64,000 nucleotides of DNA, from assembly GCA_020060215.1 (NCBI GenBank), contig JAGVAP010000120.1:19659-83658 (forward strand), read 5' to 3'. Of the stretch, positions 7,552 through 14,643 are shown one piece after another (the first letter of the stretch is position 1; each line of letters starts with the position of its first letter). The position numbers were made by a program, and so were the translations under genes. Origin of the DNA: Deltaproteobacteria bacterium. GTDB lineage: Bacteria; Desulfobacterota; DSM-4660; Desulfatiglandales; HGW-15. A model generated the notes under the pieces. The model was not told where the DNA came from. It searched no databases and saw only the letters and a program-made list of their open reading frames with translations.

Positions 7552-7592
7552 GTGAGCCTGAAAGATGCATTTATCGAATTGTGGGCATCGGC

Positions 7593-8408
7593 TCAATGGC
7601 GGTTGATGGGCACCCGGCCGGGGTCTCCTACGAAGGGCAGGATGAGAAGCCATGGCAGGGTCAGCCTCTTGGAGTTCCGGAGATGGGCAAGCCCGATGGT
7701 CATCCCGAGGTGCCCCTGTTCCGGCTGGGCCTTGTAGGTGCCGAACAGCCGGTCCCAGCAGGGCAGATTGAAGCCGTAGTTGCTGTTCGTCTCCCGGATG
7801 ATGACGGAGTGATGAACCCGGTGCATGTCGGGAGTCACGACGAGCATTCGGAGAATCCGATCCAGGCCTTCCGGCATGCGGAGGTTGCTGTGATTGAACA
7901 AAGTGGTGGAGTTGAGCGCAACCTCGAAGATGAGGACGGCCAGGGCGGAAGGCCCAAGTGCGGCCACGGCCGCGATCTTGATGGCTAGAGAAAAGAGGAT
8001 CTCGATGGGGTGGAAACGCATCCCGGTAGTCACATCGATGTCGAGGTCCGAGTGGTGCATCATGTGAAAACGCCACAGGAGCGGCACCGCATGATGGAGC
8101 ACGTGCTGAAGATAGATCACGAAGTCCAGAATGACGACCCCGACGACCACCTCAATCCAGTAGGGAAGTTCCAAGTTGTTGAGCAACCCCCATTGGCGCT
8201 CCTGAGCGATGAGGGCCATACCGACCGGAACGACCGGGAAGACCAGGCGGACCGAGAGGGGATTGAGGGCGATGATCACGAGATTGGCAAACCAGCGGCC
8301 CTTCCTGGATACGGTCAGGGTTCGTCTCGGGCTCAGGATCTCCATGACCGCTACGAGGGCAAAAGTGCCCAGGAAAAATGCAAGGCGTATCTTGGCTTCA
8401 CCGATCAC
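7593..8408 (-). CDS. Fatty acid hydroxylase/sterol desaturase superfamily membrane protein
   Basis: A 271-residue integral membrane protein with four or five helices and the three His boxes of the di-iron hydroxylase superfamily: HVLHH, HMMHH and HRVHH, plus the FHPIE motif between them. These enzymes use O2 to hydroxylate or desaturate lipids such as fatty acids, sterols or carotenoids. The start codon is probably GTG at 8408. It is 97 nt from the methyltransferase gene on the same strand. An O2-using lipid enzyme in an otherwise anaerobic gene set suggests at least microaerobic exposure; the substrate is unknown. Confidence 0.8.
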   Translation of the reverse strand: MIGEAKIRLAFFLGTFALVAVMEILSPRRTLTVSRKGRWFANLVIIALNPLSVRLVFPVVPVGMALIAQERQWGLLNNLELPYWIEVVVGVVILDFVIYLQHVLHHAVPLLWRFHMMHHSDLDIDVTTGMRFHPIEILFSLAIKIAAVAALGPSALAVLIFEVALNSTTLFNHSNLRMPEGLDRILRMLVVTPDMHRVHHSVIIRETNSNYGFNLPCWDRLFGTYKAQPEQGHLGMTIGLAHLRNSKRLTLPWLLILPFVGDPGRVPINRH

Positions 8409-8505
8409 TGATCACCGCTCTTCATCCTGTTATCGGCTTCAGAGAAGATCTATCGCGTAGCTTTACCCAATACTATCGGGTATTTCCCTCTCTGAGTTCC
8501 GACGA

Positions 8506-9144
8506 TCAGGGTTTTCCTCCGCGAATAACTACAAATGAGCCCTCTCCATAGCCCGGCTTGGGTGGATCGGCCACCTTCATTTCCGCAGGGGCTTTGAAGA
8601 CCGTCTGTCGAATTGAGAAATCTTCAAAACCGGCTTGCTTCAATTGACGCAGGAGTTCATCCGCGGACAGGAATGTGGCGTTCCTGTAGAAGGGATTGTC
8701 CTTCTTATTTGCTTCGTAGATCTTGCCAAGTGGACTCTCGCGGTCTATGAAGCCGATCAGAATCTGTCCATCTTCTCTGAGGACCCGGCAGGCTTCCTTG
8801 AGTGCAGCGGGCACGTCATAGAGGAAACAGATCGTGGTAATCATGAGAAGAACATCCAGGCTCCCCTGCTTGAAAGGGATATCTTCGCCTACCCCCAGAA
8901 CTACCTCTATACCACGCTTGGATGCGGCCTTGCCCATATTGTAGGATGGGTCCACACCGAAACGCACGCCCAGGGAGGCGGCAAAGCGGCCCGTTCCCAC
9001 CCCGATCTCCACTCCTTTTTCGAATCTCGGAAGCAGCGCCCGAACCGCCTCGAGTTCCGATTGAAAGACAGGCAAATTCCTGTCGAACCAGGAGTCATAC
9101 CTGTCGACATGACGGGCAAAGGGATCAGTCCTGGACACTCTCAA
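8506..9144 (-). CDS. SAM-dependent methyltransferase (class I, type 11)
   Basis: A 212-residue Rossmann-fold methyltransferase. Motif I is VEIGVGTGRFA (about residues 45-55), an acidic motif II lies near VDPSYNMGK, and DVLLMITTICFL corresponds to motif IV. There is no cysteine triad of the ArsM arsenite methylase type. The substrate is unknown. It lies 105 nt downstream of the TVP38-like gene and may be the distal part of the selenoprotein operon or a separate unit. Confidence 0.75.
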   Translation of the reverse strand: MRVSRTDPFARHVDRYDSWFDRNLPVFQSELEAVRALLPRFEKGVEIGVGTGRFAASLGVRFGVDPSYNMGKAASKRGIEVVLGVGEDIPFKQGSLDVLLMITTICFLYDVPAALKEACRVLREDGQILIGFIDRESPLGKIYEANKKDNPFYRNATFLSADELLRQLKQAGFEDFSIRQTVFKAPAEMKVADPPKPGYGEGSFVVIRGGKP

Positions 9145-9249
9145 TCTCCGCCTGGCAAGCGAATAACGCCAACAACCGGCAGGCAGTACCCGCCTCTTCC
9201 AACCCTAAAAGGAGATGACTTCATCCGCTTAATTTCAAGCACATGAAGG

Positions 9250-9951
9250 TCATCCATCCAGGGCTCCCCCTTTTGGCGTCTTCAACTTCCCGACAATCTT
9301 GGGAATGAAAAAAGAAAAGACAAAGAGCGCTATCGAGAAGAAGACCTGAGGGCTCAGTAACTCGCCCCACTCGCCCATTAGCCAGACCTGTTTCAGCGTA
9401 CCCACGAAAAAGGTGAAGATGAAGGTCCCAACGAGAATCCCCAGTCCTGTTCCGGCGAAGTAATCCCGGAACCGCACCTTGGTCAGCCCCATGCCGAAGT
9501 TTAACGGCGTGAAAGGAAAGTACAGGAGACGCAGGTAGAGGACCGTGGCAAAGCCGTTTCGTTCAATGGCATCATCGTATTTCCTCAGTTTGTCTCCGAT
9601 CAGAGAAGCGGCGAAGTCCCTGCCAAGAGTGCGTCCGATAAGAAATGCCGCACTCCCTCCGAGCATGGCGCCAAGCCAGACATAGACAAAGCCCCAATAG
9701 GCCCCGAAGAGGATCGCCCCAATGGCGCCCAAGACCGTGCCGGGAACGAACATGCAGACGCATGCCGCATAGATCAACACAAAGGCAAATGGAGCCCAAG
9801 AACCCGCGGATTCCAAAAAGCGTCCCAGTCGATCAGCGCTCAGGAATCCCATGACCGGAGTAAATCGAACCACCAGAAAGGCGGCGATGATGAACCCCAA
9901 TAAAAGGGCGGCTTTTATTGCCCCTCTTCGGGGGACGTTTCCTTCACGCAT
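9250..9951 (-). CDS. TVP38/TMEM64-family (DedA-like) membrane protein
   Basis: A 233-residue protein with five to six hydrophobic helices and the family core FVPGTVLGAIGAILFG, then GSAAFLIGRTLGRDF and RLLYFPFTPLNFGMG. Bacterial TVP38 proteins are inner-membrane proteins of uncertain transport function; homologues are often found beside mercuric-reductase or selenium/metalloid genes. It begins 37 nt after the end of the last small selenoprotein gene and is most likely in the same operon. Confidence 0.8.
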   Translation of the reverse strand: MREGNVPRRGAIKAALLLGFIIAAFLVVRFTPVMGFLSADRLGRFLESAGSWAPFAFVLIYAACVCMFVPGTVLGAIGAILFGAYWGFVYVWLGAMLGGSAAFLIGRTLGRDFAASLIGDKLRKYDDAIERNGFATVLYLRLLYFPFTPLNFGMGLTKVRFRDYFAGTGLGILVGTFIFTFFVGTLKQVWLMGEWGELLSPQVFFSIALFVFSFFIPKIVGKLKTPKGGALDG

Positions 9952-9988
9952 TGGGTTTTCTCAAATCCTGAATCCAGGGGCCGTCCTC

Positions 9989-10267
9989 TTACGGGCGTGC
10001 TGTTCTTCGGATCTTTGCCTGAATGGCCGATTCAAGCGCATCCAAGGAAATATCGGCCTTTTCCACCAGCACCTCTTCCCCCACCATGATAGCCGGCGCA
10101 ACAGGAAGGCCCAGCTTTGCATAGGCCTCCGATGCGTATTCTTCCCTCGGCTTGGAGACGACGTCTACATCGATCCCGTATTTCTCACCCAGACCGGGCA
10201 ACATCTCCTTGAAGTGCATTCAGGTTTTTCCGTTCGGTTCATTGAGAAAAAATTTGACCTTCAACAT
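9989..10267 (-). CDS. Thioredoxin-fold small selenoprotein A (UGA-encoded Sec16)
   Basis: The ATG at 10267 follows GGGAG, and the frame contains one in-frame UGA at 10222-10220 before an ordinary stop, giving 92 residues with selenocysteine at position 16. The N-terminus NEPNGKTUMHF forms the first strand and active-site turn of a thioredoxin-like fold. LGLPVAPAIMVGEEVLVE supplies the cis-Pro loop and following strands. Its neighbour at 10291-10614 has UGA at exactly the same codon in an otherwise conserved protein, so a chance stop is unlikely. Twenty-four bases after UGA a GGTCT loop closed by CCC/GGG occurs, as in bacterial SECIS elements. Role: a cytoplasmic selenol redox protein, inferred. 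Confidence 0.85.
10188..10198 (-). promoter_or_regulatory. bSECIS-like hairpin of selenoprotein A
   Basis: On the minus strand CCC-GGTCT-GGG, extendable by wobble pairs, with its loop beginning 24 nt after the UGA. The GGTCT loop is the same as the apical loop of the E. coli fdhF SECIS. In bacteria the SECIS lies in the coding sequence just after UGA and recruits SelB. Confidence 0.55.
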
Positions 10268-10290
10268 CTCTTCGCTCCCTTCTCTACTTT

Positions 10291-10614
10291 TTATGCGTTC
10301 TTTCTCAAGAGACGGCCCAGGAACCCGCGTTTCTGCTCCTCCACTGGGGGGAGCCCCAGGCCCTTTCGGATAGCGGCCTCGAGCTTTTCCTCGTTCACGT
10401 CGGAACCCTCGACCAGGATCTCTTCTCCCACCATCACCGCCGGGGCGACGGGCAGATCCAACTCGAAGTATTCATCCGTCTGATACTGGTCTTTCGGCTT
10501 CGAGATGGTCTCGATCTCTATCTCGTATTTTACGCCCAACCTGGGCATCATCACCTTGAAATGTTTTCAGGGTTTCCCGTTGGGTTCGTTGAGGAAGAAT
10601 CTTACCTTGAGCAT
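10291..10614 (-). CDS. Thioredoxin-fold small selenoprotein B (UGA-encoded Sec16)
   Basis: Starting at ATG 10614 behind AAGGAG, the frame passes one UGA (10569-10567) and ends after 107 residues. Selenocysteine 16 sits in NEPNGKPUKHF. About half of the residues match selenoprotein A over the whole length, including SKP, the LPVAPAVMVGEE cis-Pro loop and the LE-AI C-terminal helix; B has an additional basic tail ending RLLRKNA. The gene follows the rhodanese-DsbD fusion by 19 nt. Both paralogues keep a single Sec and no resolving Cys in the active-site turn, so they may form mixed selenenyl-sulfides with a partner such as the DsbD-like protein. Confidence 0.85.
10534..10546 (-). promoter_or_regulatory. 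bSECIS-like hairpin of selenoprotein B
   Basis: A perfect four-base-pair hairpin GCCC-AGGTT-GGGC on the minus strand. Its loop starts 24 nt after the UGA, the same distance as in selenoprotein A, and carries GG at the loop start as bacterial SECIS elements do. Confidence 0.6.
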
Positions 10615-10633
10615 AAGTTCGTTTTCTCCTTTT

Positions 10634-12385
10634 TCATCTTGAAGTTTTCTTGATCTCGGCCATGCGGCCGAGGAACTGATCGGGGGGAAGATAATCCACC
10701 AGCCGCAAATCCCGCCTCTCATTCCCGTTTCGGTCTATGAAGACAACCGTCGGAACCCCCTTGATTCCGTAATCCCGAAGCAATCGTTCGTGTACCGGGT
10801 CGCCTCCCCTGGTTACATCCACCTTGAGCATGATGAAGTCACCTCCCGCCTGGTTTACGATGGATGCGTCATGAAAGGTGACCTCTTCGAGCTCCCGGCA
10901 CGGCGTGCACCATGTGGCGTAGAAATCGATAATCACCGGCACCCCTTTTCTTTGGGCCTCCTGCAGCAGCCCTTCCGAGTAGGGCTTCCAGGCGACGCCG
11001 GGGCCTTTCACAGCCCAGGAGGCGACCAGGAAGGTGGCGAGAACCAGGCAGGCCACCCCGACTCCTGATTTGAGCCAGGGGAAGGCCCGGAAATTGGCCT
11101 GGTTCTTATCGATCCATCCAAGATGGAGCCCGGCAGCCAAGGCGACAGCGGCAAGGAGGATAGTCGCCAAGGACCCCGGGAGAATCGGTCTTGTGAAGTG
11201 CACCGCCATGCCGACCAATACCCATCCCATGAGCTTTCTCACCCAAATCATCCACCCGCCCGAGCGGGGGAGCTTCTCGATCTGACCTGAAAACATGGCA
11301 AGGAGAAAAAGCGGCACACCAAGGCCCAGGCTCAGGGTGAAGAATATGATAAATCCGAGCCACGGGCTTCCCATGCCGGCAACCCAGGTGAGGAGCCCCA
11401 GCACAAAGGGACCGATGCAGGGCGCCGCGACCACGCCGAGGGTCAGCCCCATGAAGAGGCTTCCGAAGTAGCCGGTGTAGGACTTTGAGGCGGCGCGGGT
11501 GAGCCCCATCGGGAGGCGCAGTTCCCAGAGTCCAAAGAGGCTCGATGCAAAGAGAATCAGAATCATCGCCACAACGATCAGGACGATCGGGTTCTGGAGC
11601 ATCGCACCCATCAGCCCGCCTGTGAGGGCGGCGAATACCCCCAGCACGGAATTGGTCACAGAAAGACCGAGCATATAGGACAAACCATGCGCTACCAGGT
11701 TGCCCCTGCCCTGGCCTCCCTTTGCGGCCTGTCCGCCGAAGTAGGAGACCGTAACGGGGATCAGGGGATAGACGCAGGGCGTGAGGTTCAGGGCCATGCC
11801 GCCTGCAAAAATGCCTAGAAGCGTCCAGATCATGGCCCAGCCATACAGGGGCCGTGCCGTTTCAGGCTCAGGCGCGGATGAGGCAAGTCCCGCCGGGGCG
11901 CTTTCGACAGGCATACCCTGCGCCTGCCATTCAGGGTATCCTTTGGGGTCGCGATAGACGTTCTTGTAACCGAGCTTTACGGCCACCCGGGCCGCCGAGT
12001 CGCTTCGGACTCATGTCAGGCCCGCTCAGTAGAATATGATCGTACGGTTTTTATCCGGTCCTAAGAGTGCTTCGAGCGCCGAACCCTTGCGCCACCTGGA
12101 CCACCAGGTGGGCTCCATGGGGAAATAGACAGCGCTCTTGATGTGGCCTGTGCGGTACTCCCATTCCTGTCGCGTATCCACCAGGAGGAGACCCGCAGGG
12201 TCCTTCCGATATAGATCACTTAGATCCTCCGTGCTCATGATCCGGTATCCTCCGGCTTTTGCTTCAGCCAGAACATCAGCCCATGTAGCGTCCTTGGGGG
12301 TGACCGCCCGGCTGGTAAGCCACAGGGCGCCTGCCGTTATGAGAACGGCCGCAGCTGCAAAGATAATGGATCTTTTTCCATCCAT
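10634..12385 (-). CDS. Rhodanese-DsbD-thioredoxin fusion selenoprotein with two Sec residues
   Basis: Read from ATG 12385, whose A is the last base of the upstream stop (TGATG overlap), one frame gives 583 residues if two UGA codons (12028-12026 and 12013-12011) are read as Sec120 and Sec125. Domain order: signal anchor (residues 5-25), rhodanese domain (about 45-155), DsbD-type eight-helix membrane domain (TPCVYPL and APCIGPF cysteine motifs), and a C-terminal thioredoxin domain with CTPC. The rhodanese active site is normally YC-x-G-x-x-C-x-x-S; here it reads FYUAGLTUVRS, so both UGAs replace the catalytic and second cysteine. Frame and homology continue undisturbed on both sides. Likely role: cytoplasmic electrons passed outward to a periplasmic sulfur or selenium transferase. 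Confidence 0.85.
11980..12012 (-). promoter_or_regulatory. Two bSECIS-like hairpins after the paired UGA codons
   Basis: On the minus strand GAGTC-CGAAGC-GACTC (12012-11997) has its loop 18 nt after the first UGA. CGGCC-CGGGT-GGCCG (11994-11980) has its loop 21 nt after the second. Both stems are perfect five-base-pair helices. The first stem uses the last two bases of the second UGA, so the two recoding sites may influence each other. Confidence 0.5.
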
Positions 12386-13083
12386 CACTTTTCCTTTCCT
12401 TGTCCGATTCCCGGCAATGGCCGCAGGGACTGTCGATGAAAGGTCAAGGCCTTCTTCGGACATGTCTCCACACAATAGGAACATTTGAGACAGTCACAGT
12501 GATTAACCACACCCGCCTCTCTATAGGAGCCGGGATAGATCTGCATACGGCACACCTTCTCGCAATTCCCGCAACTCGAGCAGGACTGGTCCACTCTCAG
12601 CAGGCTCTTGCCGCGACCAAGCCAGTTCGCCATTGTTCCCATGGGGCAGAACATGCACCAGATGCGTTGATTGTAGATCGTTCCCAGCGTCAGCCCCACA
12701 ATGGTAGTAACGGTCAGAATCATCACAAAGGGGGCCCCCATCCGATAGAAATCTCCCCACACGGGCTCCAGGTTCACGGCAAGCATAATCATCAAGACCG
12801 CCAACCAGAACAACCGAAACGAAACGCTTCGAAAGAAGCGGGGCACCTTTGCATTGCGGCTCAGGCGGCTGAGGTACTTGTCCCAAAAGCTGCCCCTCGG
12901 GCACATCCAGTCACACCAATTTCTTCCCTTGGCAAAACCGATCCCCATGGCCATCAGCATGCAGAAAAGGAGAAAGTAGCCCAATGGATGGTAGAACCAT
13001 CCCCCGATCAGCAGGGCTACGAAAAAAAGGCCGTTGATTATCTGTAAGGGACCGTTGCCGAGCGCTGCAGTTCGAGCACTCAT
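12385..13083 (-). CDS. NapH/MauN-type membrane ferredoxin (4Fe-4S)
   Basis: A 232-residue polytopic ferredoxin with at least four helices. Two membrane-boundary cysteine motifs (CDWMCPRGS and CMFCPMG) are followed by two C-terminal [4Fe-4S] clusters (CSSCGNCEKVC and CDCLKCSYCVETCP). NapH-like proteins pass quinol or cytoplasmic electrons to periplasmic partners. The start follows AAGGAGGTAAGC located in the end of the preceding gene, and the stop overlaps the start of the rhodanese-DsbD gene (TGATG), so the two are translationally coupled. It is the plausible electron source for the DsbD-like selenoprotein. Confidence 0.85.
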   Translation of the reverse strand: MSARTAALGNGPLQIINGLFFVALLIGGWFYHPLGYFLLFCMLMAMGIGFAKGRNWCDWMCPRGSFWDKYLSRLSRNAKVPRFFRSVSFRLFWLAVLMIMLAVNLEPVWGDFYRMGAPFVMILTVTTIVGLTLGTIYNQRIWCMFCPMGTMANWLGRGKSLLRVDQSCSSCGNCEKVCRMQIYPGSYREAGVVNHCDCLKCSYCVETCPKKALTFHRQSLRPLPGIGQGKEK

Positions 13084-13087
13084 AAGC

Positions 13088-13546
13088 TTACCTCCTTCCT
13101 AATCTCCCCTCTCTTCTGAGCTTCGAAAGGAGAAAGTTAGCACCCCTCATGGAGAGCCCCAATTTTCGGGCAAGCTCTCCAGGGTCAAGGGAGCCGTGGG
13201 TCTTGATGACGGAAGTGACCTCCTCTTCCAGTTCCTCCAGCCAGTCCTCAAAGAGCACGAGAATCTCCGGGTCCGTGATAGCCATCAGCTGTTTGGACTG
13301 GGCAACCTTGTCCACGAGGCTTTGGCACATCTCTGTCGGGTCGACACCTTCGCCCATGCACTCGGCCAGTCAGAGATGAACGAGGCTCGATACCTTGTCC
13401 CCTCGCGATTCCCCGGTGAGCTCCATGAGAAATCTGGTGCGGGCCTCTTCGTCCAGGAGCGGGAAGAGCGCTTTCAATCCTTTGGCCATCTCAGCCGAAG
13501 CCTGTTTCGGGTCCATCCGTGTAATCAATTTCAGTATCTCTTCCAT
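13088..13546 (-). CDS. Novel helical/winged-helix selenoprotein (UGA-encoded Sec59)
   Basis: From ATG 13546, behind AAGGAG, one frame gives 152 residues with a UGA at 13372-13370 as Sec59. Residues 1-57 are helical (ILKLITRMDPKQASAEM...). The centre reads HLULAECMGEGVDPTEMC, with Sec59, Cys63 and Cys74 in a U-x3-C-x10-C arrangement. The end (about residues 115-150) looks like a winged helix (SLDPGELARKLGLSMRG). I know no described selenoprotein of this build. It is 11 nt downstream of an ArsR gene and 4 nt upstream of the NapH-like gene. The Sec/Cys triad suggests binding or redox sensing of a soft metal or metalloid. Alternative: two separate short genes with a real stop, which the continuity argues against. 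Confidence 0.75.
13338..13355 (-). promoter_or_regulatory. bSECIS-like hairpin of the helical selenoprotein
   Basis: On the minus strand GGGCGA-AGGTG-TCG(A)CCC, six base pairs with one bulged A. The loop AGGTG starts 20 nt after the UGA, within the usual bacterial SECIS distance and with the expected G residues in the loop. Confidence 0.55.
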
Positions 13547-13557
13547 GGGGGGCTCCT

Positions 13558-14004
13558 TCAAAAGGTTTGCCGCGAGGACAAGAGATCGCTTGCCAAGGCG
13601 TTCAACATGCGAACCACATCCATGATTCTCGGTTCGGAGAGCTCGTAGTATATAAATGGCCCGATCCGCTCGATCTTGACCAGCAGAGACCGTTTTAACT
13701 CCTTAAGATGGTGAGAAACGAGAGGTTGAGAAAGCCCGAGTTCCTCAACAATGCTGGTAACCGACTTCTTCTCACGGCTGACGCATGCGAGGATCCGCAA
13801 CCGGTTTTCGTCGGAAAGGCTCTTGGAGAGAAAGGCCACGGAATGAAACTGGGGATCTTCAACCACTTGCGATGCTTTTTCCGGGGATACTTGTACGTTT
13901 CTCAATGATTTTTTCACGGCTGCCTTCCCCAAAGGGTTCTTTCCTGCCGTTGCCCGGCAAGCGGAGGAGCAGAAACGCGGGTTTGCCGAGCCGGACAAAC
14001 ACAT
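13558..14004 (-). CDS. ArsR-family metalloregulator heading the selenoprotein operon
   Basis: A 148-residue ArsR/SmtB winged-helix repressor. Residues about 50-145 form the wHTH: SLSDENRLRILACV, recognition helix GLSQPLVSHHLKELK, wing IERIGPFIYYEL. The canonical alpha-3 ELCVCDL motif is replaced by ACVSREKKSV, keeping one Cys. Uniquely, an N-terminal arm carries MCLSGSANPRFCSSACR, a possible three-cysteine metal site. Start: ATG 14004 is almost leaderless relative to the promoter; a GTG at 13917 behind GGGGAAGG would drop the cysteine arm. The stop lies 11 nt before the Sec59 gene, so it is the first gene of the operon. Confidence 0.8.
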   Translation of the reverse strand: MCLSGSANPRFCSSACRATAGKNPLGKAAVKKSLRNVQVSPEKASQVVEDPQFHSVAFLSKSLSDENRLRILACVSREKKSVTSIVEELGLSQPLVSHHLKELKRSLLVKIERIGPFIYYELSEPRIMDVVRMLNALASDLLSSRQTF

Positions 14005-14040
14005 AAATATTTATTTATATATCTATTTGGAAAATGTCAA
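14004..14040 (-). promoter_or_regulatory. Promoter and AT palindrome of the arsR-selenoprotein operon
   Basis: On the minus strand TTGACA (14040-14035) is followed by an AT-rich run with TATAAA and TAAATA as -10 candidates (15 and 17 nt spacing). A perfect palindrome TAAATATTTA (14004-14013) lies immediately before the ATG. It is the kind of AT-rich dyad bound by ArsR/SmtB repressors and would block the promoter start region. Confidence 0.55.
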
Positions 14041-14154
14041 CAGGGATCGTTCAAGAAATGTCGGCAGAAAGTTTGGTGGAGGTCGGGGGGAGCGAGTCAC
14101 TGAAAAGGGAATGGCTCCCTGGGATGATCCGGTGCGAGACCCTCGAGGCGTGTG

Positions 14155-14643
14155 TTAATGAGAGTGTGAACTGGGAGATTCCGGCTCGGGCCTGGAAAAG
14201 GTTCTTGTCCAGAGCTTCTTCGTGCGGGAATCTCCCGTCTCCAAGCTGAGGTGAAACATCGTCTCCCCTTCAAAGAGTTCTGCGTTCAGGAAGACGGGAA
14301 AAGCGCCGTGAGCCTGACTTAAAGCTTCTTCCCCGTCGAGCACTTTCCACTTACCCCCAGAGCGAAGCGCTTCGAGCAGGAGACTTCGAAATCTCCCCTC
14401 CTGGATGAACTTTCCTCTGACTCTTGCGTTATCCACCACAATGGTGTCGTAGAGTCCCAGATTTCCAGAAAGAGCGGCACTCCCTTCTCGAGCCAAATCC
14501 CGCACGACCGCTTCGACCTTTGGATCACCGGACTTGGAATCTTTGGCAAGCATTGGACCCATCATGAAAGGCATCATGATAGGACAGCCGGAGAGAACAA
14601 GGAGAAGGAGCAGACTAAAGAAGGTTTGCAGAATCCTCTTCAT
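14155..14643 (-). CDS. Hypothetical lipoprotein
   Basis: A 162-residue exported protein. Starting at ATG 14643 behind GGGGGAG it has a type II signal peptide ending in the lipobox LVLSGC, so it should be lipid-anchored at Cys20. The mature part begins with a Met-rich stretch (PIMMPFMMGPM), then a soluble domain containing NLGLYDTIVVDNARVRGKF and ELFEGETMFHLSLET. I do not recognise the family. The Met run could bind soft metals such as Cu or Hg, but this is speculative. The 5' end overlaps the tail of a decayed kinase gene. Confidence 0.6.
   Translation of the reverse strand: MKRILQTFFSLLLLLVLSGCPIMMPFMMGPMLAKDSKSGDPKVEAVVRDLAREGSAALSGNLGLYDTIVVDNARVRGKFIQEGRFRSLLLEALRSGGKWKVLDGEEALSQAHGAFPVFLNAELFEGETMFHLSLETGDSRTKKLWTRTFSRPEPESPSSHSH

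Noticed and set aside
7434..8411. Plus-strand frames opposite the hydroxylase gene.
   Set aside because: Shadows of the conserved minus-strand gene with its three His boxes.
10634..13561. Reading the in-frame UGA codons as real stops or sequencing errors, giving six short genes or pseudogenes.
   Set aside because: Five UGAs in four adjacent genes, all TGA and never TAA/TAG, at cysteine positions or at matching columns of paralogues, with no other frameshifts or stops. Decay would not produce this pattern.
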